Shown here in pieces: positions 43,907-56,300 of a stretch of DNA of 64,000 nucleotides (the stretch's first letter is position 1; each line of letters starts with the position of its first letter). Location of the stretch: contig OY720098.1 of the NCBI GenBank assembly GCA_963082875.1, positions 2,542,001 through 2,606,000 of the forward strand, read 5' to 3'. A model generated the notes under the pieces. The model ran no database searches. It saw only the letters and a list, made by a program, of their open reading frames with translations, and had not been told where the DNA came from. Source of the DNA: Corella eumyota. Its lineage: Eukaryota > Chordata > Ascidiacea > Phlebobranchia > Corellidae. Both the position numbers and the translations under genes were made by a program.

Positions 43907-46900
43907 ATGGTTAAATTAACCGAAAATTTGGTGCTAGCTCGGGCAAGAGCAAACGATTTGTCGGGAGTAAAAACTTTAAATTGTTGGTAAGTTTAAAACA
44001 ATATTAATAACCAAATTTGTGTTAATTTGGTCAAATTATGGTGATTCAATAGTTTATAGTGTTTTTATTTTTTAGGGGAAATGACCTTGACGATGTAAGT
44101 ATTAAATTATATATACTTAACAAAACATGAAAATTTACCTACTAATTTTTTTACTAGTTTAAAATAATAATCTCCTAACAGATATTTTTTAACTCAAAAA
44201 TTTTTTTTTTTTAATTTGTAAGGCTTAAAACATCTTTTAGTATTAATAAAATAAAACTTTCAATAATTGTTTAGGTTATAGTTTTAGAGCAACTGGAAAA
44301 TGTTGAGGTCATAAATTTTAGGTAAAATAAATGTTGCTTGTATATATAGTTTTTTTATTTTTATTGTATATATATATCTTTATCTTCGATGTGGGAAAGT
44401 CGAATGTGCAACTTAAACATAGAGTAACATCAGTTACTCCAACCCAGTCTCGAGTTGCCTGTGGCAGTTTGGGATATTATAGAATATAATTGCCCGATAA
44501 TTATACTGCTAATTGAGTGCTGGCTCAGCAGGAGTTCATACTGTTTATAGCGCCTTACTCAATGGCACTTCAGCATGAGAGCAGTGGGGATTGAACCCAG
44601 AACCTCGTGTATGATGTAGCAAGTGTTTTTACCACTACACCATGCTGCTGGTAATAACAACTAAACTTCAAAAAATAATAAATTAAAAAATGTTTTAAAT
44701 TTTAGCAATTTTTACGAAATCTGTCAAATCTTTTTTAGTGCCAACAACATAAAGTCGTTAAAACCATTCTCAAAATGTACAAAGTTAAAGGAATTGTATT
44801 TAAGAAAAAATGCCATTGACAATATTGAAGAATTGGAGCATTTAAAAGGCTTGAAAGATTTAAGGTAAAAATAAAATCTTATTAAGGACTTCATGTAAAG
44901 GAATATGGCATAAAATAAAATTAGGTTGTAACTAAATATGGCTAATGTATGAAGGAATTACTTATATAAAGTTTTGTTAATAAAACTTTATTTTTTAATC
45001 AGATGAATATGGTAAGGTTTAATTAAAAAGCCTTAAATTAGGGTTAAATTTTATTTCGAAATAAAGGCTGTGTCACTGTATGATTTTTGTGTTAACAAAA
45101 TTGCTATAAACTAATTTTTTATTTAGACTGTTGTGGCTCTCAGGCAACCCTTTCTGTGAGAATATTAGTGAAGAAGAATACAGACTCCAAGTTCTTAAAA
45201 TAATTCCACAACTTCAAAAACTTGACAACACAAGTAAACTTAATTATACTGCTTACCCTTACACTTTTTATTGTTTATTTATACTTTATTTGAAGTGGCA
45301 TTTTATATTCCAACCCTTTAATTTAACATAGCTTTACTCAATTAAACCCATTTGTACAAATATAAAATCACACTTAACTTACAGTGTTAGAGTAATTTAG
45401 CAGCACAGTGCCCAAATAATATTTTATTAAATTTGCCCTGTTTTGTATTTGACATAGTTAGTGTTACACACCTCAAAATTAAACCCTTTTAAATAAGAAC
45501 ATATTAATCGATTTTTTATCAATACATATTTTGTAAAAACCAGAAAAAACTTGTATCTGTATTAATTTCTGGTGCATTTTTACTATTGGCACAGTATACG
45601 TGGTTTAAAAAAGCAACACAAAAAGCTATAACTGAATTAGAATTTCTACTAACAAAACAGATATATCGTCAGAAGAAGTTCGTGAAGCTTTACAGAGTTG
45701 TTTCGCTGGCGACGATGAAGCTAATGAGGCCCCCGAGTGTTCAACTAGTAACTCTCCCCCCAAATCCCCCTTAAAACCTTCCCCAATTCAAGGGGGTGAA
45801 CCCAACCTTAAAGGACCTTCTATCTCGCAGCAATATCAATCAGCTGTACAAATGTCACTGCATGAAACCAAGTTAGTTTTTTTTCAATTTAGAATAAAAT
45901 AAAAATGCTATATTAATTTTTGTTTTGGTTAATCTGAATGTCTAAAATCAAATTAGATTTATGTTTTTATATTAAGAACACTTGCTACACCACACATGAG
46001 GTCATGGGTTCAATCCCCACTGCTCTCATGCTGTAGCGCCCTTGAGTAAGGTGCTATAAACAGTATGAACTCCTGCTGAGCCAGTACTTGATCAGCAGCA
46101 TAATTATCGGGCAATTATAATCTATAATATCCCAAACTGCCACAGCCAACTCAATACTAGGGGAGAGGTTGCGCATTCGACCTTCCCGCATCAAGGATTA
46201 AGATATATACAAAAAAAAATAGTTATTTTAAAGATTTCAATTGGCAATAGTAAACAAACCCTTTTTCCATGCTTAATATAAATAAAATATTTTTTAACGA
46301 ATTTTAAAATTTTTTTTGCAGTGAGTTACGAGCTGAGCTTGGCCTCAAAAAAATTAATTCTGAAAGATTTCAAAGTCCAAAATCCCTTCCTTACAAACCA
46401 CTCAAAAAAGTAAAACCATTTGTTAAGGTAAAATTAGTTAAGAAATATCTACAATATTCAATGTATTGTATCAACACAATTTATTATGACAAAAAAGCAA
46501 AGTTTTTTTTAATATTATTTTTATTTTATTTTTTTTTTTAATAATATTATTTTATTAATTTTTAAATCCATTTTTGCTATTATAAATTAAAGCATGTATT
46601 TACAGGACAACAATGTTCTCATCGCGACACTGGCTTTGATTAAAGATCTGGATCAAGATAGCTTACAAGTTGTACAAGATTCTGTAACTGATCGGTTGGC
46701 TTCACTGTCTATTGAAAAACAACAAATACCAACTCAGGTTTTCTAATTTAAATAAACGTTATTTGATATCAAAAGATCAACATCCATTAAAGGGTTAATT
46801 ACATTTTCCTGGCACAAAAAGCTTTAGAATAAAAGTTTATGCTGTTTTGTGCTAGTTGCACTACATTTATGTTAATACAAGTTTAGGAGCATACATACTT

Positions 46901-47400
46901 TAAGGCCCTTCAACTGCTTCACTTATACAGTTTTTTACAAGTATGCAAAATATAAATAATTTAACCAGTTATATACCTTAACTCTAACTCTACTATGCAT
47001 TTTTTTATTTGCAAATAAGTAATGCATTCTGCTCTTGAACTTTTACAGTTCTAAAACTTTTAAAGTACCCTAAACTATCACATCACTTAAACTATCACTT
47101 TACATCACATTACTCTTATAACCCTTCAGTTTTTGAATGACTACATAAAAAAATGATCCCAAGATTTATAAAAATATAATAAAACTTTTTTGCTTTCTGC
47201 TTAATAAAAATATATGAATTATACTTACCAAAATTACAATTAATTAAACATTTTAACTACTAAAAACATTGTTATTTTAGAATTCTGATTTACCAACTTC
47301 ACAAAATTCACAACTGCAGGAACCGCCAGAAGAATTACCTGCTAGAGGACAAGTTGAAATCATGAAAAATAAACTTCAGCAAGTTCTAGAGACTGGATAA
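43907..47400 (+). CDS. cfap410: Cilia- and flagella-associated protein 410 (C21orf2)
   Basis: Exons 43907-43986, 44076-44094, 44275-44321, 44739-44864, 45127-45233, 45661-45871, 46322-46427, 46606-46737 and 47281-47400; the lengths sum to 948, a whole frame of 315 residues. Start MVKLTENLVLARARA matches the MKLTRKMVLTRAKA start of human CFAP410. Leucine-rich repeats follow (VKTLNCWGNDL, LKELYLRKNAIDNIEELEHLKGL, LRLLWLSGNPF), capped by LQKLDN. A Ser/Pro-rich linker leads to a conserved C-terminal helix (NNVLIATLALIKDLD, then VQDSVTDRLASL), aligned with human RNVLTAILLLLRELD. The family acts at the ciliary base with NEK1 and is linked to ciliogenesis and DNA repair. Longer than human (256) mainly in the linker and a Gln-rich end. 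Very confident orthologue. Confidence 0.95.
44372..44652 (-). mobile_element. tRNA-derived SINE, near full length
   Basis: Minus strand from CAGCAGCATGGTGTAGTGG to AAAGATATATATAC. In CFAP410 intron 3, antisense to the gene, about 85 bases before the next exon. Confidence 0.9.
45974..46219 (+). mobile_element. tRNA-derived SINE, 5' end missing, 3' part shortened
   Basis: Begins within the head (AAGAACACTTGCTACACC), lacks the TCGGAGTAACTGATGTTACTC segment, tail AAGATATATACAAAAAAAA. CFAP410 intron 6, sense. Confidence 0.88.
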
Positions 47401-48857
47401 TTATGACATCATAGTAATATTATGACATAACAGAATCTTCTGTCAGTATTGGAAGTTCATCAAAACCTAAAAGTTGCACTTAAAAACTACCAACATTTTG
47501 TAGTAAAACATTTTTTTCTGTAAAGTTTGAAATTTAATTTTTTAGGTTTAGTTTGACCTATTTTGACAAATTTATTTATTTAAATAATTTTTTCTAAAAA
47601 GGTGTTCATAATTTTGCTTGTAAATTTATAAAATTATACTGTAATACTTTTGATATTACACAATCGTACTAATTGTGCTGAATATTTTTCTGTTTCATCT
47701 AAAAATTAAAAAAATTTGGTTAGCAAAAACTGTTCATTCGTTGAGTTGAAAAACTTAAATAGACAAAGTTTCAAAAAAAAGGTTTATTGATATTTATATA
47801 CAACGAAAAAGTGCATAAAAATTTAATTCATTTACCAACATATTGGAATTAACCAAAACAAAATCATTCCTAAATTATTAACCAAAAATAAAAAGTTTTT
47901 AATGCCCTTAAGATAAATAAAAACCATTTTTAACATTATAAATATAGTACAACAGTTAATAATACCACACTTTGTGATTTAATGTTTTATTAGATAGTTA
48001 TAAAGTAACATAATCTACAAGCGTTGTATATAGTTTTGTATAAAAGTAAATTAGATATAGGATTAGATAAACACAAGTTCAAAAAATTTTTAAATAATTT
48101 TCTAACTTGTAATACAATTACAACTAATTAGACAAATTTGTATAGTACACTGTTAAGAAAATACCAAAGTTTACCCAATATTAGAGTAACGTTTTTTTTT
48201 CACAGGCATTGTAAAACAACTCTTATTTTTCCTTACCTTATTAACTGATAGTTACTATTCTAGTAAAATACATGGTTTTAATATTTCTAGATATAGTGTA
48301 TGTAAAATTTGACAATAAAGCATATGCTAGCAAATTAATTATTCTACCAAATTTTAAATCAACCTAAAAATAAAGATATAAAATTTCCTGTATATAGAAG
48401 ATGCTTTGTTTAAGTAATGGTTATATAAAAAATAGAAGCCCACGTTTCTTAAACAAAATAAGGAAAAAAAAGGGCAGTTTGCCATTGAAAAAAAATTCAT
48501 TTAGGTCATCAATTTTGTATACTATATAAATTTATAAATAAAAATTGGCCAATAATTCTGAGTTTTAGGGTTTAAGATAAATTAATTTACTAATCTAATA
48601 AGATTAAGTAAAAATTTTAACATCAAACTTGAATATTTTTAAAAAATGCAAGAAGACATTCTTGGTATTTAAAAAGATCTTTGTTATATTAACATATAAA
48701 CCCTACCAATTAATACTTACATTTTAACTCATAATTTAAAACCAAAAAAATTGTTAATTTTTAAACAAAACAGAATTCAAACCAATTTTGAACAGTAACA
48801 AGTTCAAAATGAATTTAAATTTAAATGGTACCAAAAATAGTAGAAATTGTTTTTTTT
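47401..48857. other. Intergenic between convergent CFAP410 and CHMP4
   Basis: Contains both 3' untranslated ends. AT-rich; no repeat, exon or RNA gene recognised. Confidence 0.6.
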
Positions 48858-51461
48858 TTATGATGCCCACATTTGTAATTCAGCCAATTCATCGTCTTCT
48901 TCTTGTTTTTTGGCTGTTAAAAAATAAAACATAAATAAATTTAGTATAGAATATGAATAGTTTAAAACAAAAATCTAATTGTATATTTATTTATTATATA
49001 TATTGTTTTTTTTTGTTTATTTTATAAATTTTAACATATTTTGTAATACCTAAATAGTATAGCCTTTTAAGTTAGTTAAAATATTCTTTAAAAAAAGGCA
49101 AAAGTTATTAAAATTATATATAAAATGTATACAGTTTAACTGTTTAAAAGATGTAAAAAAAATTTTAAACATTTAAATTTTAATCAATTATTTAAGAGGT
49201 TCAGAAAATCAATATACCCCTTGTTTTAAGGCCAGCACAAATTACGATAACTAAATATATTGTTTTATTTAAAAAACAAATTGGTTCAATTTAACTACAC
49301 AACCAATTTAAAAAAAAAGGTTTGAGAATTCCTAAATGTGTCAAATTTTATTGAAAACTATAAATTTTACTAAAAAAATCAAAAACAAAAAATTCCTATA
49401 AAGACAAAGAGATTTTCAAATCTTCAAGGTGCCCTTATTGTAATTAAAAATTGTGCCTCCTTTACAGAAAATCTTTACTTTAGATAACAGTTAAATAGGA
49501 AGAATAGTAAATTTAAAACAAAAAAAACAATTTGCTTACCTTTTGTAGGTTTCGAAGGAATTTCAGTAGTTGGCACTTCAGGAAGATCTTGATCAATGTC
49601 AAGAAGTTGCTCGTTAATGTCCTCCTGCTCTAGCTCCTCCAATTCCGCTAATAAATCATCCTGAAGAAAAAGAAATAATTATTTAATATTTTATAACTTT
49701 AAAATGATTGTATAATTAATTACCAGTTTATAAACCGCCCTACATTCAGCATTTTAATTGTTATAGAACGGTCGCAACTTTCAATTAATATTTGCTTGCG
49801 ATAAATTTTTACGCACCACAAACAGCAGTTTTATTTAATTTTTTAGGCCTACAAATCTGATCTTTAAAACTGTTTTGTCCACTAAACAACAACATATATT
49901 GATAGGCATAATAACCGCACAAAATGCCTCTTAAACTTATGGTTTTTAAAATTTTACTTCATCAAAATCTTCGGATCCAGATATTCCAGTTGCAAGAGCA
50001 TTTGTGATCTCATCTGAGACTTCTTGCTGATCTTGGATGTCATCCATAAGATCATGAACATCGTCTGGTGATCTGCAAATAAGCAGATAATTAATTAAAT
50101 AATTATGTTAACTCTAAACCTACAAAACACTATCCCAAAATTTGCATAAAAAATATATATATGTAAAGAAAATGATTAATGCCTTTTAAAAACAATAAAA
50201 CACAAAAATTTTCGTATAAAACCAAGCTGTTAAATGTAATTGTTACTTAGCAGATTAGGTTACTTTTTAACACATTTCTACAATTATAATCCTTTCCATT
50301 AATAGTTTAATACAATACAGTTTATTTAAGCACTGAAAATAAACAATTAAGTTGTGTAAATGTATAGATTATTGTTGTTTTATACTTAACATACAACTAG
50401 CAGTGTGGTGAAGTGGTAAGAACACTTGCTACACCACACATGAGGTCGTTGGTTCAATCCCCACTGATCTCATGCGGTAGCGCCCTTGACTAAGACGCTA
50501 TAAACGGTATGAACTCCTGCTGAGCCAGCACTTAATCAGCAGTATAATTATCGGGCAATTATAATCTATAAAATCCCAAACTGCCACAGGCAACTCGAGA
50601 CTGGGTCGGAGTAACTTATGTTACTCTATGTTTAGGTCGCGCATTCGACTTTCTAACATCGGGGATAAAGATATATACAAAAAAAACAACTAAGCTTAAT
50701 GATAACATAATTTTAAATCTTCAACAATAACTTTATTTATTTTAACTTGGTCCAAAATAATAAATTAAAAAAAAGTTAAAAAATTAAACTACATTGAAAC
50801 AAAAAAATAAAAAGAAGCTAACTTACAGATTGCCGTGAGCTTTTTTAAGCGCTGATGCTCCGACTTTCATGGTATCTAAAACTTGTTTATTTGATTGAGC
50901 ATTCTGTAACGCTTCTAACTGAAATTCCACGCTGGAAAGGGTACCGTCAATATTCTGTAATTGTTTTTCATATTTTTTCTTTCTCTTAAGAGCCATGATT
51001 GCCACTGAAACATTAAATTATAATATCGTGACCGTCTTAAGAACACTAAGTTAATAATTTTGAACAAAATCGAAATACATATATACACAAATTTATCAAG
51101 GGCGCTACAGCATGAAAGCAGTAAGGATTAAACCTACGACCTCATGTGTGGTGTAGCAAGTGTTTTTACCACCACACCATGTTGCCCGTCAAAACAATTT
51201 AAACAACACACTTAACAATGTTAATGTAAATATTTTGTTATGGTATTTTTTAATAGAAACCCTTAAGAAAATACAAAACATACTTCTTTTATTTTTTGTT
51301 CCGTATTGTTTCGCTTTTTTTAATTCACCGTCAATTTTTTGTTCCAAAAACTCAGATTTTTTTGTCAGCATGTCGGTAGTTTCACGGAGTTGTTGGATAG
51401 CATCTCCAGTAGATGGGGCTTTTTCTTTTGTTCCCCCAAATATTTTCATAAAACCCGACAT
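48858..51461 (-). CDS. chmp4: Charged multivesicular body protein 4 (ESCRT-III Snf7)
   Basis: Exons 51461-51284, 51004-50827, 50072-49958, 49660-49540 and 48913-48858; the lengths sum to 648, giving 215 residues, close to human CHMP4B (224). It starts MSGFMKIFGGTKEK. Helices 1-2 carry AIQQLRETTDMLTKK, GTKNKR and ALKRKKKYEKQL; IDGTLSSVEFQLEAL, DDVHDLMDDIQDQQE, and an acidic LLAELEELEQEDINEQLL (MIM-type helix) follow. The end DDELAELQMWAS is the ALIX-binding amphipathic helix. This subunit polymerises at endosomal and plasma membranes in budding, cytokinesis and repair. All key parts are present. One clear CHMP4; the vertebrate A/B/C paralogues are not distinguished. Confidence 0.96.
50398..50688 (+). 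mobile_element. tRNA-derived SINE, full length
   Basis: Starts AGCAGTGTGGTGAAGTGG; B box GGTTCAATCCC; the first stem is slightly mutated (TAGCGCC/GACGCTA); tail AAAGATATATAC plus A-run. CHMP4 intron 2, antisense. Confidence 0.92.
51096..51189 (-). mobile_element. tRNA-derived SINE, head only
   Basis: Minus strand ACGGGCAACATGGTGTGGTGG through the B box (GGTTTAATCC) to AGCGCCCTTG, where it stops. A 3'-truncated copy, unusual for a retroposed SINE, so probably cut by a later deletion. CHMP4 intron 1. Confidence 0.85.
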
Positions 51462-53372
51462 TTTAATTAATTATTTAGCTACAAAAATATTTTTACAATA
51501 CAAATTTTTAATATCTACTAAAAATAAAATATAAAATTAAGTAATATATACATTTCTTTAGAATTTATGTAAAAAAGTCAATCCTTAAAAAAAGTAAAAG
51601 TTAATATGGTAATATTAGAAGTCTCAAATACAAAAAAAAATCAATCAGACAGCCAAAATATACCAACTACAATATAAGAGAAATTTAGAACTAAAAAACA
51701 ACTTTTTTAACAGTGTTTTACGTATTTTTACAACTTATTCTTTAATTTCACCTATATTTCCTTATTTCAAATCAACATAGCCTAGTATTCAACTTGTTTT
51801 ACTATTTATAAATACCATTATGCATGTAGTAGTATGCCTTCTACGGTTTTAGGTAGAGCTATGAATAAATTATGATTAAAAATCATATGATCTTCGCCTA
51901 ACTGCGAAAGTTTTATTGTCTAAATAGGATATTTGATCAACCGTGTTAATGTAGTGTTGCCAATATATTTTCAGAGAATGATTCACTTTTATAAATAGAG
52001 CCACGTGACGTACTAGGTTAGAGTTATTAGGTTATAATCCCACAAAACTTGTTAAATATTGCTAAAGTTAAAGAAATCGCAGTACAGTTAGTTCTAAAAT
52101 ATATTTAAATGCTATTCTAATGGTTGCAAAGTTTTACTTCTGTAAAATAACCGTTTTTAAAAAGATCTAAATTTGTACTTATCCTCAATGTAAAAGTATA
52201 GCTTGGATAATATACTAAACATTGACTGGCTTTTGTAGTTTCGAATTTTATTGACTTGCCTTTGTGCCTGTACATTAACTTGATGACAGATTTTTGGCTT
52301 AGTTGTTACGAATACTGCTAACTTAAACCAAAGTCCGTAAAACATTAACGCACTGAGTATTACACCCAGGACCCCACATAGAATTGTATTAACAATACAC
52401 CACCTAAACACAATCTTACTACCCTACCTTTAACTAACTTTTAAACTAGCACAAGATAATTTATAAAAACTATATATAGCTTTGTTTAGATTAAGAAGCT
52501 AACTAAAACTTATTTAAAAACTCATAAGTTATATTGGTATCACCCTATTTTTTATTTAAGCCATTTAACATACAATAAAGCGCTAAGAAAAAAACACACA
52601 TAAAAAACTGGGCATCGTTAGTTGACACTATTTCCAATTATGATCCAAAATATAAATAACAGAATTTTTTACAAATACAAAAAACTGAAAATTAAAAAGT
52701 TGTTGGCATTGAAAAAGAATTTCTAATAATTTTACACAACACCCAAAAGCATTATAGAAATACAAGTAAAGCTATAAAGGAAAAAATTTATGTTACAAAA
52801 TAGTGTAATCAGGTTTTCAAAATAATTTAATTTACTTGAAACAATTGTTTAAGGATGGAATAGAAGGGAAACTTAAATAATAAAAAAAATGTGCAATTTA
52901 AATTTTTTTATGTTATAAATGCCCAAATGTACAGATTGTTTAAAATATTTTTCAAAAAGAGCAAAGCTTAGGAAAAAAAGAAATAAACACATTTTGACAA
53001 AAAATAAAATTTAATTTTAACAAACTGCAAAATCTATACTGAATGCTTTTTGTAACTTAAATTTGGTAAACTTTTAAATATATATTGTCCCAAAATGTGA
53101 GTTTTGTACAAAAACATACAAAACCAATCACTCTAAATTAAAAATATATAAATAATTAAATATTGTTAGTTAAATTAATCAAATTTATTTAAAATAACAA
53201 AAACATTTTTACACAAAGCATTGTTTTAGTTCAAATGCTTAATTTTGCTCAAATCTGTTTTATTAGAAAGCATTTCTAAATAAATGCTTACTGGTATTGC
53301 CAAATACAAAATTAATTTATTTTGGCCGAAATAACCTAGTAGTAATAAAAATATACAAAAGAAAATCAAAAT
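51462..53372. other. Region between TM9SF1 3' end and CHMP4 start
   Basis: AT-rich, mostly featureless. Contains one small minus-strand reading frame (52157-52411, listed separately) and probably the TM9SF1 3'UTR and the CHMP4 promoter. Confidence 0.5.
52157..52411 (-). CDS. Possible orphan exon or small membrane protein
   Basis: 84 codons from ATG. A hydrophobic stretch (VNTILCGVLGVILSALMFYG) is followed by a basic Gln-rich part (QVNVQAQRQVNKIRNYK). TTGTGTTTAG just upstream could be a splice acceptor. No family recognised. Codons look ordinary for the locus, but an open frame this long can arise by chance. Confidence 0.2.
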   Translation of the reverse strand: MFRWCIVNTILCGVLGVILSALMFYGLWFKLAVFVTTKPKICHQVNVQAQRQVNKIRNYKSQSMFSILSKLYFYIEDKYKFRSF

Positions 53373-56300
53373 TTAATCCATTTTTAAGTTGACATAAATA
53401 TAGCGAATAAATTTAAGAGACGCAAAAAATGAAATTGTTCCTAAAGCCAAAAAGAAGGCAAAACAGGTTAAGATGGAATAACCAAAGAATTCCACGGTTT
53501 GGACAATTCCTGACATATTTGAGCGCCTGATGTAAAAAAATATTGAGTATCTAGAAAAAAACAAAAAATTAATTATATTTCACAGAAACAAAATATTAAC
53601 AAATAAAAAAAATATTATTAAAATAAAATATGGCATCATTTACAATGTAAGTATGGAAAAGCTTAAATATTATTTAAGAAATTTTAACAACCAACATTAT
53701 ACATAGACTATCAAGTATTAGTTGTAGCACAATACACAATGTATTTTTGAAACTAGGCTCTTGGGTTTAAATTAAATTTTTAATAAGTTTTAAAATACTG
53801 TGTCTAAAATGTAAAAAAATCATTAACAAGTTCGTAAAACATAGCTTAAGTTGTCGTAATTTTTTATATGATAGTTGAATATAAACGGTATTTAAAAAAC
53901 AAGCATGGCATTGTCATGCAACATGATTTAAATAAAGAGTAAAATTTACATTTATTTTTATACTTAGTTATAAATACTGGGTTTTGTGACCATGCTATAA
54001 CATACTTTAAAATCATTTATTGTAACAATTATTGTAGATCTTTTTGTTTACTTTCATTAATGCGCGAAAAAAAACAAAATAAATAAAAAAAAATTTATAA
54101 GCCTAACATTACATTATTTTAAAGTTTTAAAACTCACATAAAAACAAAGAATCCAGTTGATCCTGCACTAAATATGGATCTCCACCACCATCTAAACACA
54201 ACATCAATGAAAAATTTGTTATAAAAGAGAGCTTATATTATATAAAGGTTAAAAAATAAAAGAAGCATTCTTAATACCAAAAAAATTAATTTTATTGAAA
54301 CAATACAAAAAAATATAAACAAATTAATAGCAACACTTTATTTAGTGTAAAAATATTCCAAAATAAAAAAATAATTGAGCATAAGGAGGGTAACAAGAAT
54401 ATTAATATAGCCTACTAAACAAACATAAGGTTGAGAACAAAAGAATACAAAAAACTCAACAGTTTAGAATAATACAATAAAAGCAAACAAATATTAATGT
54501 AATTCAGCACAAAATGTTTAAGTCTATTGACATTTGTGCTCCACTTGATTTTTAACATATTCGGTAAAAAAGGTGCTTCTTAAAACTTATACAAACCTTG
54601 TTTAAAAATTACAATTTTGTCCAACAATTTGTGCAAAATTTTACCTGTAATCTTCACTGCTGAGTTGAAAGTATGTTAAAGCAACAGCAACACAAGCAGA
54701 GACAGACAATTCAATAACAAATACAAGAAGTAATACTCCGTATAATGTGTAAATCTCCCTGCCCCAGACTGTTGCAAATATGTAGTACAACTCCACCGAT
54801 ATTGCACTGAAAAATACAAACATTTTTGAAAAAACAGCAGCACATATAATAGTTTAAGTAAAATTAAAGGAAAGGGTTCTTGTTTTTAAGTAATAACATT
54901 TAAGAGTTATCATATTAGATTATATATATTACAAATCTTGTTTTGTTAAAGTAGTTATATGTTCTCTAATACATATATGGGTAATGAATTAAGGAAATAA
55001 AGTTCTTTTCTATAAAGAAATGTGGTGCTCAGCAAAATATAATACGATAGTTCCATTTTAAAAAATGGTTGAAAAAATGCTTTTCCATTCTATTGAAATG
55101 GAAATTTTAGCTTTAATTTGCACTCTTAGCATAAAATTAAACTACTCAGATTCTCTTTAGAAACATAACTCAAAACATAGAGTTTTTCATTGGAAAAAGT
55201 GTCCAAAAATAGTCTAAACTTAACTTATCCAGGGTAGTTAAAAATATGCAAAAAGTTGGGGTTTAAGGCTTTAAGAATTTACAAAGTACCACACATACCT
55301 AAATGGCAAGAAGCCTCCGAATATAATATGGCAGATGGTATATCGATACCAGGGCTGCACAGGGATTTCTCGAGCTATATTCTTGGTACGACATGGAGCA
55401 TCAAAATCTGTGGAAGTGTTTTTGCCCATTATTCCACCTATGACTGTGAGTGGTAACCCAACCTGTTTTAAATACAAAAATAAACTAAAATTTGCTTTTA
55501 ATTATTTCTGATATTTTGTATAAATTAATCAGTTTAATTTAAACAACACAATTTATATTATTTTAGTGTTCATATTAATAAAAATATAATGGAGATTAGT
55601 GGACAATCCAAGGCCCAACAAATAAATAAGACTGTCAAAATATGTGAGTAAATTTTCATGAACATACATTAGTTGAGTGCCGACCATATGGCAAGCTATT
55701 GAAAAGTATTGATGAGAACAATAATCTAATCTTTCAATTAGTTTTAAAAGTAAATTATGTTAGACCAGTTTAAATTAGTAAAAAATTGCATAATTTATAA
55801 AAAGGAAACTTACCAGCAACCACATAAAGCAAAGTAATATAACAGTTGTGACTGGAAGAGCTTGAGTTGATCCATTCCACCAATGAACTGAGTTCACAAC
55901 ACTCCACATCATAAAACATGGACCTAAATAATAAACATTTTTATATAAATAAGCCTTGTGGGTGATATATATAAATGTCCAATTTATAGGCCTACAAAAC
56001 TTGTGTAGGCAGAGAGTCATCGCAGGCAAATATAAGCTAAAAGCAACAACCACACTAGGGATGGGCTGAAATCCAAATTACTCGGATTCGACAAGCCTGA
56101 GTATTTAGTCGCGATACTCGACTGAGTCCGAGTACTTGGTGTTTTTTTATGTTTAGTAAATCGTATACGATCTTAAATGACAAATTATTACTCGGTGTCC
56201 GAGTACCAAAAAATGCTCAACGGCACGAGTATTAAAATATTCTTAATACTCAGGCCGAGTGCTTAGACTCGGATTCGATTGGCCCATCCCTAAACCATAC

